A DNA stretch of 64,000 nt from Nonomuraea typhae. GTDB taxonomy: Bacteria > Actinomycetota > Actinomycetes > Streptosporangiales > Streptosporangiaceae. Below the pieces are notes generated by a model that did not search any database, had not been told where the DNA came from, and saw nothing but the letters and a program-made list of their open reading frames with translations. Numbering within the stretch: the first letter of the stretch is position 1; each line of letters starts with the position of its first letter. Shown piece after piece: positions 51,598-59,179 of the stretch. Both the position numbers and the translations under genes were made by a program. The DNA is taken from NCBI RefSeq assembly GCF_009760925.1, contig NZ_VRLV01000002.1:310001-374000 (forward strand), in the 5' to 3' direction.

Positions 51598-52143
51598 GTG
51601 GATCTCACGATTTATCCGGATGGCCCCACCACCCAGGTCCCCGACGAGGCCGCCGCCCTCGCCAGCACCCTGGAGGGCCAGCTCGTCCTGGACGGCACCC
51701 GTTTCCTGCGCCGTGACGTCACCGGGACCCCGATCGCCTTCGTCTCCCGCCCGCCCATAGCCGAAGCCCTCGACCTCCTCCCCCACCCCGAGGGCGGCTG
51801 GTTCCGCCAGACCTGGAAGACGGCCCGCTCCTTCGCCCCGGACGGCTACGACGGCGAGCGGGCCAGCGCGACCGGCATCTACTTCCTCCTGATGCCGGGC
51901 GAGGAGTCGGTCCCCCACGTGGTGAAGTCCGACGAGGTGTGGCTCTGGCACCGTGGCGGCCCGCTCACCCTCGAGATCGGCGACGAGACCGTCACGCTCG
52001 GTCCGGACGTCGAGAACGGGCAGGTCCCGCAGGCGATCGTGCCCGGCGGCGTCTGGCAGTCGGCCCGGCCGGCGGGCGGGCAGGAGGTGCTGGTGAGCTG
52101 CGTGGTCTCGCCCGGCTTCGAATTTGCCGATTTTCAGGCATAA
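51598..52143 (+). CDS. Cupin (DUF985/cupin_5-like) protein abutting the NACHT gene
   Basis: 181 residues. From residue 54 it is a cupin of the DUF985 type: LDLLPHPEGGWFRQTWKTAR, ATGIYFLLMPGEESVPHVVKS, DEVWLWHRGGPLTLEI and VVSPGFEFADF. The first 50 residues form an extra N-terminal segment not usual for the family. GTG is the first base after the NACHT stop codon, so ribosomes can reinitiate and the pair is probably co-produced. Some of these cupins bind sugar-like or metal ligands, but the role is unknown. Alternatively the pairing is accidental. Confidence 0.82.
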   Translation: MDLTIYPDGPTTQVPDEAAALASTLEGQLVLDGTRFLRRDVTGTPIAFVSRPPIAEALDLLPHPEGGWFRQTWKTARSFAPDGYDGERASATGIYFLLMPGEESVPHVVKSDEVWLWHRGGPLTLEIGDETVTLGPDVENGQVPQAIVPGGVWQSARPAGGQEVLVSCVVSPGFEFADFQA

Positions 52144-52195
52144 AACCGGGCCGCTTCAACTTTGAACCATCCCTGGGGGGGAACCGTCGTGGAGT

Positions 52196-52720
52196 GTGTG
52201 GACACTCTCCGATGAGTCGCTCATGGCGGGTATGGCGCTGGGTGACACCGATGCGACAGCCGCCTTCGTCCGGCGCTTTCAACCCAGAGTGTACGGCTTG
52301 GCGCTGAGCGTGGTCGCCGACCCGTGCCTGGCGGAGGAAGTGACCCAGGACGCCTTCGTGCGTGCCTGGCGCCACGCGGGCACCTACGACCCCGACCGCG
52401 GCAGGGTGGCGACCTGGCTGCTCACCATCACCCGCAACCTCGCGGTGGACGCCATCCGCCTGCGCCGCGACCTGCCCGTTGACCCGTGGCGATTACCCTC
52501 GCCGACCACGGACCCCGACCCGAGCTCGCGGGTCGAGCGCATCCAGGAAGAGATCCTGGCCCTGCCGGCCAGCCAGAGCCGGCCGGTCGTCCTGTCCATC
52601 CTGTACGGCCTGACCGCCCAGGAGATCGCCGAACGCGAAGGCATCCCGCTGGGCACCGCCAAGACCCGCATCCGCCGGGGCCTGGCCCGCATCCGCACCG
52701 CGCTGGCCACCTCGTCCTGA
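52196..52720 (+). CDS. ECF-type RNA polymerase sigma factor
   Basis: 174 residues. Sigma region 2 is clear (AAFVRRFQPRVYGLALSVV, EEVTQDAFVRAWRHAGTYD, TWLLTITRNLAVDAIRLRR) and region 4 carries the HTH (YGLTAQEIAEREGIPLGTAK, TRIRRGLARIRTAL). The GTG start has GGGGGGG 13-19 bp upstream; three overlapping GTGs make the exact start uncertain. ECF factors are usually held by an anti-sigma factor encoded next to them; none is here, since the next gene is convergent and the previous is a cupin. Target promoters unknown. Confidence 0.9.
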   Translation: MWTLSDESLMAGMALGDTDATAAFVRRFQPRVYGLALSVVADPCLAEEVTQDAFVRAWRHAGTYDPDRGRVATWLLTITRNLAVDAIRLRRDLPVDPWRLPSPTTDPDPSSRVERIQEEILALPASQSRPVVLSILYGLTAQEIAEREGIPLGTAKTRIRRGLARIRTALATSS

Positions 52721-52740
52721 CCTCTCGCGCGGCACCCTCG

Positions 52741-53472
52741 TCACCGCGATTCGGCCATGCGCGCCTCGACCCGTGCCCAGAACCGCTCGGGGTCGTTCAG
52801 ATGCGGGTACGGCTCGCCCGGCACGGCCACCCCCAGGAAGGCGCACAGCGGCTCCCATCCGGCCCCCGGCTCCATGACCAGCAGCCGCTCCGGCGGCACC
52901 GCCGCCCGCACGGCCGCGTTGTGCTCCAGGTAGACCGCGATCGCGTAGTCCCGGTCGGCGAAGCGGCCGGCGAAGAAGCCGTCCCAGATCATCGCCCGGT
53001 GGAAGGCGGTGAACACGTCGAGGCCGGGCACGATCCGCCGGGCCTCGGCCACGCGCGCGTCGGAGGGGCCGTCGCCGAACATGCGGTAGATGGTCCGGGA
53101 GACGCTGGAGTACCACGCCTCGGGGTCCCGCTCGGTGAGGATCACCTTCGCCGCGGGGAAGACGGGCAGGAGGTCCCGCCAGAAGGCCGCGCCCGGCCAG
53201 TCCACGCTCGAGGCGTACCCGGCGAAGACCGTCTCCCACGCCACCGGCTCGCCCGCCGCCGCGGCCAGCCACAGGGGCAGCCGGTCGGGGTGGTCGAGCA
53301 CGTGACGCCCGTGGAAGCAGGGCCCGAAACCGAGCCGCTCCAGCGCCGCCTTCAGCGACAGCGTCCCGGTCCGCCCGACCCCCGCCCCGAAAACCCGCAT
53401 CCCCCCACCCGCCCTCCCGCCGCCGGTCCCGGCACCGTCCGCCATCCCGCCGTCCTCCGCTAGGCCGCTCAT
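52741..53472 (-). CDS. Sulfotransferase-family protein
   Basis: 243 residues. After a Gly-rich N-terminal extension of about 24 residues comes the P-loop-like PAPS-binding motif FGAGVGRTGTLSLKAALERLG, then KVILTERDPEAWYSSVSRTI, the 3'-phosphate-binding Arg/Ser segment, and the C-terminal LLVMEPGAGWEPLCAFLGV. This is the sulfotransferase_4 type, which moves sulfate from PAPS to an alcohol or amine; members are often mislabelled. ATG 53472 is supported by its ATGA overlap with the previous gene; ATG 53400 also has a G-rich site. It is coupled to an alpha-hydroxy-acid oxidase gene and near a P450 and a ligase, suggesting tailoring of one small molecule. Confidence 0.78.
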   Translation of the reverse strand: MSGLAEDGGMADGAGTGGGRAGGGMRVFGAGVGRTGTLSLKAALERLGFGPCFHGRHVLDHPDRLPLWLAAAAGEPVAWETVFAGYASSVDWPGAAFWRDLLPVFPAAKVILTERDPEAWYSSVSRTIYRMFGDGPSDARVAEARRIVPGLDVFTAFHRAMIWDGFFAGRFADRDYAIAVYLEHNAAVRAAVPPERLLVMEPGAGWEPLCAFLGVAVPGEPYPHLNDPERFWARVEARMAESR

Positions 53473-54530
53473 TCAGCCGTCCCCTGCCTGACGACCTGGT
53501 CCCTGCCGAGGTCGCCCGCCGACGCGGCCCCGCACAGTGTCAGCGCGTTCTCGACCTCCCGCCGCAGCAGCGCCAGGACGCCCGCCACCCCTTCGCCGCC
53601 GTCCGCGGCCAGTCCCCAGAGCACCGGCCGCCCGATGGCCACGGCCGTGGCGCCCAGCGCCAGCGCCTTGACCACGTCCGTCCCCCGGCGCACGCCGCCG
53701 TCCACGATGAGCGGCACCCGTCCCGCCACCGCCTCGGCGATCACCGGCAGCCGGTCGATCGAGGCGGGGGTGGTGTCGAGCTGCCGTCCGCCGTGGTTGG
53801 AGACGATCAGCCCGTCCACGCCGTTCTCCACGGCGAGCCGGGCGTCCTCGGGGTGCAGCACCCCTTTGAGCAGAATGGGGAGCCGCGTCACCTCCCGGAG
53901 CCATTCCACATGACTCCACGAAATTTCGGGGGAAAGCACTACCTGCCGTACGTGCCCATTGCTCCACCCATCCCCCCGCAGGTTCGCGCAGAAGATGCCC
54001 GGAGGCAGATCGTGGAAGTCGTTGCGATCACCGCGTTCGTTCCGCCCGAGGGCGGGCGAGTCCACGGTCACCACCAGAGCCCGGCACCCGGCCGCCTCGG
54101 CCCGCCGTACCAGTGACTCGGTGAAGCCGCGATCGGGCTGCACGTACAGCTGGAACCACAGCGTCCCGCCCGCGGCCGCTATCTCCTCGATGGTGATCGT
54201 GGACAGCATCGCCGCGATCATGATCACCCCCGCGTCCCGGGCCGCCCTGGCCGTGGCCGCCTCCCCCTCCGACGGCCAGGCCAGCCGGTGGAAGGCGGTC
54301 GGCGCCAGCATCACCGGCATCGACGCCGCGCACCCGAGCAGCTTCGTGGCCAGGGACGGCAGCCCGGCCCCGCGCAGGATCCTGGGCACCAGTGCCAGCC
54401 GCCGGTAGGCGGCCTCGTTGGCCGCGACCGTCACCTCGTCCTGGGCGCCGCTGGCGAAGTAGTCGTAGAAGACCGGGTCGAGCTTCTCCCGGGCCACGTC
54501 CTCGAAGTCGCGTAGGTTGACGACTCTCAT
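53469..54530 (-). CDS. FMN-dependent alpha-hydroxy-acid oxidizing protein
   Basis: 353 residues of the lactate/mandelate/glycolate oxidase family. It has YDYFASGAQDEVTVAANEAA, LAPTAFHRLAWPSEGEAATA, WFQLYVQPDRG, VTVDSPALGRNERGDRN, the catalytic base motif SNHGGRQLDTTPASID and phosphate-binding VDGGVRRGTDVVKALALGA. It oxidises an alpha-hydroxy acid to a keto acid, passing electrons to oxygen or a quinone; no membrane segment is seen. Length and motifs are complete. It starts 74 bp from the divergent P450-like gene and is coupled downstream to a sulfotransferase. Joint action in a biosynthetic pathway is inferred. Confidence 0.88.
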   Translation of the reverse strand: MRVVNLRDFEDVAREKLDPVFYDYFASGAQDEVTVAANEAAYRRLALVPRILRGAGLPSLATKLLGCAASMPVMLAPTAFHRLAWPSEGEAATARAARDAGVIMIAAMLSTITIEEIAAAGGTLWFQLYVQPDRGFTESLVRRAEAAGCRALVVTVDSPALGRNERGDRNDFHDLPPGIFCANLRGDGWSNGHVRQVVLSPEISWSHVEWLREVTRLPILLKGVLHPEDARLAVENGVDGLIVSNHGGRQLDTTPASIDRLPVIAEAVAGRVPLIVDGGVRRGTDVVKALALGATAVAIGRPVLWGLAADGGEGVAGVLALLRREVENALTLCGAASAGDLGRDQVVRQGTAE

Positions 54531-54604
54531 GCGTGTTGTACGGAGCGACGCGGCCGAAAAGATTCGGTGAATCCCGGAGCGGATCTCCGTCCGTAGAACC
54601 TTGC

Positions 54605-55834
54605 GTGACTACCGCGTCCGTCGCCGTGGTGAGCCTGCTGGCGGTGCTGAGCCTGCCGTACTGGCTGCCGCGCGCGGTCACCGCGGTGCGCGTCTGGCTC
54701 TTCGCCCGCATCAACGGCCCGGACGGCATCCCGATCCCCGGCGATCTCGTCGGCGTCTCCCGCTTCCTGGAGGTCTACTCGCATCCGGCCGCCGACGGCC
54801 GCAGCCGGGGCGCCGCGCTGTCCGACCTGTTCTGGTACTGGTTGTCGCCCGGCGCCGAGGTGCACCAGGAACACCTGGAGCCCGGCCCCCGCTACACCGA
54901 CGTCGCCCGCTGCACCCGGCGCATGCTCACCATGCCCAGCCAGGCCGCCGACGAGCTGGCCGTCGCCAGCCTGCGTGCGGCCCTGCCGTACCAGAACGGG
55001 CTGGTACGGCTGCGCGACCTGATGATGCCGGTGTGGGCGGAGTTCTACCACCGGGTCGTCTTCGGCGTCCCCTGCCCGCCGGGCGTCAGGGAGCTCATCG
55101 TGGGCCACGCCCACGACGTGATCACCTCGCTCAAGTGCTGCGGGCTGCGCCACATGGACCGGCGCCTGCGGCTGACCCGCCACCTGCGGCAGAGCCTCGA
55201 CCTGGTGCCGCACCCCCTCCCGGAGACCCTCGACCGCGACGAGCGCGCCTACTACCTGCAGGGGACGTTCTTCAACACCGCCGTCGTGCAGAGCGCCGAG
55301 GCCACCGCGCACGTGCTCATGGAGATCGCCGCCCACGGCTGCGACGAGCCGCTGGACACGCTGGTCGAGCGGACGCTGCACGCGTTCCCGCTGTTCGGGG
55401 TGGCGCACCGGATCACCTCGGGCGACATCGTCCTGGACGAGGCGGCGACGATCCCGGCCGGTTCCGTCCTGTGCTTCAACTACGCCGACTTCCACCGCTC
55501 CGGCGGCGACATCCCGTTCGGCGTGGCGGCCAACCGGCCCTGCCCGGCCTGGCACCTGGCGCCCATCGGCATCCGCGCCGTGGTCAGGGAGCTCACCGAA
55601 GGCTACGACCTGGCCACCTCCGCCCGCCACACGCGCCCCCTGCCCAACCGCGGCCCCTGCCTCATGACGCCGCGCGGCCGGCCCGTGCGGGCCCGCCGCG
55701 TGGTCCTCGCCTTCGTCCGGCTGCGCGACCGGTGGGAGGAGGTGTGGCGCAGCGTGCTCCAGCTCGTCCTCGGCACCTACATGGTCTGGGACGCCAGGCG
55801 CCTGCGCCTGTGCGAACGCCACTTCGACCGGTGA
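54605..55834 (+). CDS. Membrane-anchored cytochrome P450-like protein with unusual K-helix
   Basis: 409 residues with an N-terminal anchor (VVSLLAVLSLPYWLP). The heme-ligand loop is present in altered form, PFGVAANRPCPAWHLAPIG with Cys313, and the PERF-like lead-in IPAGSVLCFNYADFHR is recognisable. The I-helix position reads YLQGTFFNTAVVQSAEATAH. The K-helix ExxR motif, nearly universal in P450s, is replaced: the region reads VERTLHAFPLFGVAHR (254-269). It may be a P450 with a different heme pocket or a heme-thiolate enzyme of another activity. GTG 54605 is chosen; ribosome site weak. It diverges from the alpha-hydroxy-acid oxidase gene and converges with the ligase gene (13 bp between stops). 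Confidence 0.72.
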   Translation: MTTASVAVVSLLAVLSLPYWLPRAVTAVRVWLFARINGPDGIPIPGDLVGVSRFLEVYSHPAADGRSRGAALSDLFWYWLSPGAEVHQEHLEPGPRYTDVARCTRRMLTMPSQAADELAVASLRAALPYQNGLVRLRDLMMPVWAEFYHRVVFGVPCPPGVRELIVGHAHDVITSLKCCGLRHMDRRLRLTRHLRQSLDLVPHPLPETLDRDERAYYLQGTFFNTAVVQSAEATAHVLMEIAAHGCDEPLDTLVERTLHAFPLFGVAHRITSGDIVLDEAATIPAGSVLCFNYADFHRSGGDIPFGVAANRPCPAWHLAPIGIRAVVRELTEGYDLATSARHTRPLPNRGPCLMTPRGRPVRARRVVLAFVRLRDRWEEVWRSVLQLVLGTYMVWDARRLRLCERHFDR

Positions 55835-55847
55835 CCCGCCCTCACGG

Positions 55848-57248
55848 TCAGCCGGCGGGTCTGAGCGCCTTCTTGTCCGGTTTCCCGGAGTCGTTGAGCG
55901 GAACCTCACGGATGACCGTGATGCTCTTCGGCGCGCTGGCCGTACTCAACGAGGCGCGCACGAGCGCGCCCAGCGCGCCGAGGTCGGGCGCGCGGCCCGC
56001 GGCCGGGACCACGAACGCGTGCACCGCCTCCCCGGTCTCCGCGTCCGGCGCCCCCACCACGTACGCCTGGTCCACGTCCGGATGCCCGGCCAGCACCCGC
56101 TCGATCGCCGCCGCGTAGCAGACCTCGGCGCCCACGATGATCACGTCACGGGTCCGGCCGGTCAGGTGCAGAAACCCGTCGCCGTCCAGGAACCCCAGGT
56201 CGCGGGTGCGCAGCCAGCCGTCGCGCAGCACCTCCCCGGTCAGCTCGGGCGCGCCCCAGTAGCCGGTCATCACGTGCGGGCTGCGCACCCAGATCTCGCC
56301 GACCGCGCCACCGGGCACCGACCGGCCCGCCTCGTCACGCAGGCTCACCTGTACGGCGGGCAGCGGCCGGCCCACCGCGCCCGCGTAGCCGGCCCGCAGG
56401 TCGTCCGGGGTGAGCATGGCGACCACGCCCGCCTCGGCCTGGCCGTACCCCTGCCAGATGATCGGGCCGAGCCTGGCCACGGCCCGTTCCAGCAGGCCGG
56501 GCGCGGCCGGGGCGCCGCCGATCACCAGCGCCCGCAGGCCGCTCAGGTCGGTGTCGGTGTCCAGGAGCCGGTGCAGCAGCGGCGGCGCCATCATGGTGGC
56601 CGTGGCGCGGGATGCGGGGATCGCCTCGGCCAGTGGCAGCTCAGGGATGATCACGACGCCGCCCCTGACCAGCGTCCGGCCCAGGTACGTCATCATCACC
56701 GGGCTGGCCAGGCTCGAATGGACGAGGCAGCGGTCGAAATTGGCCATCAGCGCCCGCAGCGGCGGCGGCCAGTGGCGGGGCAGGTAGGCGAGGCTGTAGG
56801 CGCGGTAGGTCTGCGCGCACGCCTTCGGGCTGCCGGTGCTTCCGCTGGTGAAGGTGAGCCGGGCCGGATCGCCGGGCGCGGCCAGCGCCTCGACCGGCCC
56901 GCCGTCAGGCCCGGCGGCCAGGCGGGCGAGCACGTCGCCGGTCACCACCAGGTCGAAGCCCTTCTCCAGGGCGTCGGCCAGTTGCACCGGGCTCCACGCC
57001 GGGCGGGCCGCCGCCACGAGACAGCCGAGGGCGTGGGCGGCCAGCTGGACGGCGTAGGACTCGGGCGAGGAGTCGACCGTCACCAGAACGCCACGCCCCG
57101 GCCCCAGCCCGCCCTCCCGCAGCCCGCCCGCGCACCGCCGGACCAGCGCCAGCAGCTCACCCCGCGAAACCACCCGCCCCCGGTGCTCGATCGCCGGAGC
57201 CGACGGCTCACCCGCCAGCGCCTCCAAGACGGGACCCGGAAACAGCAT
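55848..57248 (-). CDS. AMP-forming acyl ligase (ANL superfamily)
   Basis: 466-residue adenylate-forming enzyme, slightly short for the family (500-550). The P-loop is LTFTSGSTGSPKACAQ; then GYGQAEAGVVAML, the RTRDLGFLDGDGFLHLTGR motif with its Asp and Arg, and the C-terminal PLNDSGKPDKKAL with the catalytic Lys. It activates a carboxylic acid as acyl-AMP for transfer to CoA or a carrier. ATG 57248 has GGAGG 4 bp upstream and is preferred over extensions to 57338. Together with the P450, hydroxy-acid oxidase and sulfotransferase it may form a small pathway; no carrier protein or synthase is in the window. Confidence 0.88.
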   Translation of the reverse strand: MLFPGPVLEALAGEPSAPAIEHRGRVVSRGELLALVRRCAGGLREGGLGPGRGVLVTVDSSPESYAVQLAAHALGCLVAAARPAWSPVQLADALEKGFDLVVTGDVLARLAAGPDGGPVEALAAPGDPARLTFTSGSTGSPKACAQTYRAYSLAYLPRHWPPPLRALMANFDRCLVHSSLASPVMMTYLGRTLVRGGVVIIPELPLAEAIPASRATATMMAPPLLHRLLDTDTDLSGLRALVIGGAPAAPGLLERAVARLGPIIWQGYGQAEAGVVAMLTPDDLRAGYAGAVGRPLPAVQVSLRDEAGRSVPGGAVGEIWVRSPHVMTGYWGAPELTGEVLRDGWLRTRDLGFLDGDGFLHLTGRTRDVIIVGAEVCYAAAIERVLAGHPDVDQAYVVGAPDAETGEAVHAFVVPAAGRAPDLGALGALVRASLSTASAPKSITVIREVPLNDSGKPDKKALRPAG

Positions 57249-57592
57249 GGCACCTCCGCACGATGAAGAGCGCGCGCCCCGGCGGACCGCCACAGTTGCC
57301 AGGACGCGCGCAACCGACCGCCTCCCCGCCACACGCACCCCGCGAGGAACGGCACCCCAGCCGTGTTCCCAGGGGAGAGACGGTCACTGGTAATACGAAC
57401 GGGGAGGGCATCGCGGATTCCCCGAAACCCGAGATTCCACAACCACCCCACCCGTGCCGCCCCCCGAAACGGGCATCCACCCTCAAACCGCGGCATCCAC
57501 GCCACCTGGCAACAACCCCGAAGATCCCCGAGGCTTTGGAGAATGTGCGGCAGGATGATTGTCTTTGCGGAGGAACTACGAGGAGGTCATCG
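57249..57592. other. 344-bp divergent intergenic region, no gene seen
   Basis: It holds the promoters of the ligase (leftward) and aldehyde dehydrogenase (rightward) genes. Several frames are open, but none has coding-like third-position bias together with a ribosome site. The last 20 bp carry the strong AGGAGG site of the aldehyde dehydrogenase. A weak CGGGGA...TCCCCG repeat near 57400-57424 is the only structure noticed. Confidence 0.6.
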
Positions 57593-59131
57593 GTGACCCG
57601 TCAAATTGTCTCCACGGTCGGCGGCAAGGACGCCCCCGGCACCAGCGCCTACGTCTCGACCAACCCTGCGCACACCGGCCAGGTCGTGGCCCAGGTGAGC
57701 TTGGCCGATGCCGCCGCCTTCGCGGCGGCCTGCCGTACCGCCCATGAGGCGCAGCGGGAGTGGGCCAAGGTGCCGGCGCCCGTGCGCGGACGGGTGATCG
57801 CCTCGATCGGGCGCTTGGTGGAGGCCAACGCCGAGACCCTGGCCCGCCTGGTCACCGAGGAGATCGGCAAGCCGTACAAGGAGTCTCTGGGCGAGGTGCG
57901 GGAGATCGTCGACACGTGCGACTTCTTCCTCGGCGAGGGACGCAGGCTGTACGGCCAGACCGTTCCGTCGGAGATGCCGGACAAGAACCTGTTCACGTTC
58001 CGCAACCCGGTGGGCGTGGCCGCGGTGATCACCGCCGGGAACTTCCCGGTCGCGGTGCCGTCGTGGTATCTGGTCCCGGCCCTGCTGTGCGGCAACGCGG
58101 TGGTGTGGAAGCCGGCCGAGTACGCCGCGGCCTCGGCGCACGCGATGTTCCGGTTGTTCGCGGCCGCGGGGCTGCCGGACGGCGTGCTCAACATCGTCTT
58201 CGCCGACGGCAAGGAGACCTTCGAGGGCCTGGATCTGGCCCTGGGCGAGGGCACCGTGCACAAGGTCGGCTTCACGGGCTCCTCGGAGGTCGGCAGGAAG
58301 ATCGGCGAGCTGGCCGGGCGGCACCTGCAGTCCGCCTGCCTGGAGCTGGGCGGCAAGAACCCCATGGTGATCATGCCGGACGCCGACCTCGACCTGGCCG
58401 TGGAGGGCGCGCTGTTCGGCGGTTTCGGTACGGCCGGCCAGCGCTGCACCAGCCTGGGCACGGTCATCGTCCACGAGAGCGTGCACGACGAGTTCCTGGA
58501 GCGCTTCGCCAGGGCCGTCACCAACGCCAAGATCGGCGAGCCGATGGGCGACGTGCTGGCCGGGCCGCTGCTGGATGAGAAGTTCGCGGTGCGCTACGAG
58601 GAGTTCCTGACCTGGATCCAGCCGCATCACGAGGTGGTCACCGGCGCGACCGGCAGGATCTCCGCGGAGAATCCGCACCACGACTTCACCGGTGGCGACG
58701 GCCTGTTCTACCACCCGGTGGTGGTCGACGGGGTGCGCCGGGACGACCGGCTGTTCCTGGAGGAGACGTTCGGCCCGATCGTCGGCGTGACCACCTTCCA
58801 GACCCTGGGTGAGGCGATCGAGCTGGCGAACCTGCCCGGCTACGGCCTGTCGAGCTCGATCTACACCACGGACGCGCAGAACGCCTTCCGCTTCCGCGAG
58901 GGCATCTCCGCCGGCATGGTCAGCGTCAACAACTCCACCAGCGGGGCCGAGGCGCACCTGCCGTTCGGCGGCAACGGCAAGTCGGGCAACGGCAGCCGTC
59001 AGTCCGGTATGTGGGTACTTGACCAGTTCACCCGCTGGCAGGCCATGAATTGGGACTATTCCGGACGGCTCCAGAAGGCCCAGATGGACGTGGCAGATAT
59101 CACTCCTGACATGGACTTCCGACTCTCCTAG
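57593..59131 (+). CDS. Aldehyde dehydrogenase family protein
   Basis: 512 residues. The NAD(P)-dependent ALDH motifs are intact: FPVAVPSWYLVPALLCGNAV with WKPAEY, VGFTGSSEVGRK, general base CLELGGKNPMVIMPDADLD (Glu about 251), nucleophile GTAGQRCTSLGTVI (Cys about 285) and EETFGPIVGV. The C-terminal NSTSGAEAHLPFGGNGKSGN segment resembles the ALDH7/semialdehyde dehydrogenase group, which oxidises aminoadipate or related semialdehydes. GTG start with AGGAGG 6 bp upstream. A perfect hairpin follows the stop by 8 bp. Confidence 0.92.
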   Translation: MTRQIVSTVGGKDAPGTSAYVSTNPAHTGQVVAQVSLADAAAFAAACRTAHEAQREWAKVPAPVRGRVIASIGRLVEANAETLARLVTEEIGKPYKESLGEVREIVDTCDFFLGEGRRLYGQTVPSEMPDKNLFTFRNPVGVAAVITAGNFPVAVPSWYLVPALLCGNAVVWKPAEYAAASAHAMFRLFAAAGLPDGVLNIVFADGKETFEGLDLALGEGTVHKVGFTGSSEVGRKIGELAGRHLQSACLELGGKNPMVIMPDADLDLAVEGALFGGFGTAGQRCTSLGTVIVHESVHDEFLERFARAVTNAKIGEPMGDVLAGPLLDEKFAVRYEEFLTWIQPHHEVVTGATGRISAENPHHDFTGGDGLFYHPVVVDGVRRDDRLFLEETFGPIVGVTTFQTLGEAIELANLPGYGLSSSIYTTDAQNAFRFREGISAGMVSVNNSTSGAEAHLPFGGNGKSGNGSRQSGMWVLDQFTRWQAMNWDYSGRLQKAQMDVADITPDMDFRLS

Positions 59132-59138
59132 GCAGGAT

Positions 59139-59173
59139 TCCCTCCGGAGCATCACAATGTTGCTCCGGAGGGA
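59139..59173 (+). promoter_or_regulatory. 13-bp perfect hairpin that also contains the next gene's ribosome site
   Basis: Bases 59139-59151 pair perfectly with 59161-59173 around a 9-base loop. It follows the aldehyde dehydrogenase stop by 7 bp, so it could be a terminator, but its 3' arm contains GGAGGG (59167-59172), the ribosome site for the GTG at 59180. In any transcript that reads through, this site would be buried in the stem. No T-run follows. Confidence 0.7.
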
Positions 59174-59179
59174 TGCACA

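Noticed and set aside
52741..57248. A full polyketide or non-ribosomal peptide cluster
   Set aside because: No carrier protein, ketosynthase or condensation domain is present; only tailoring-type enzymes and a free-standing ligase.
57080..57505. Minus-strand frame upstream of the AMP ligase
   Set aside because: It overlaps the ligase N-terminus in another frame and has Trp/Arg/Gly-rich shadow composition; the ligase ATG at 57248 has a strong ribosome site.
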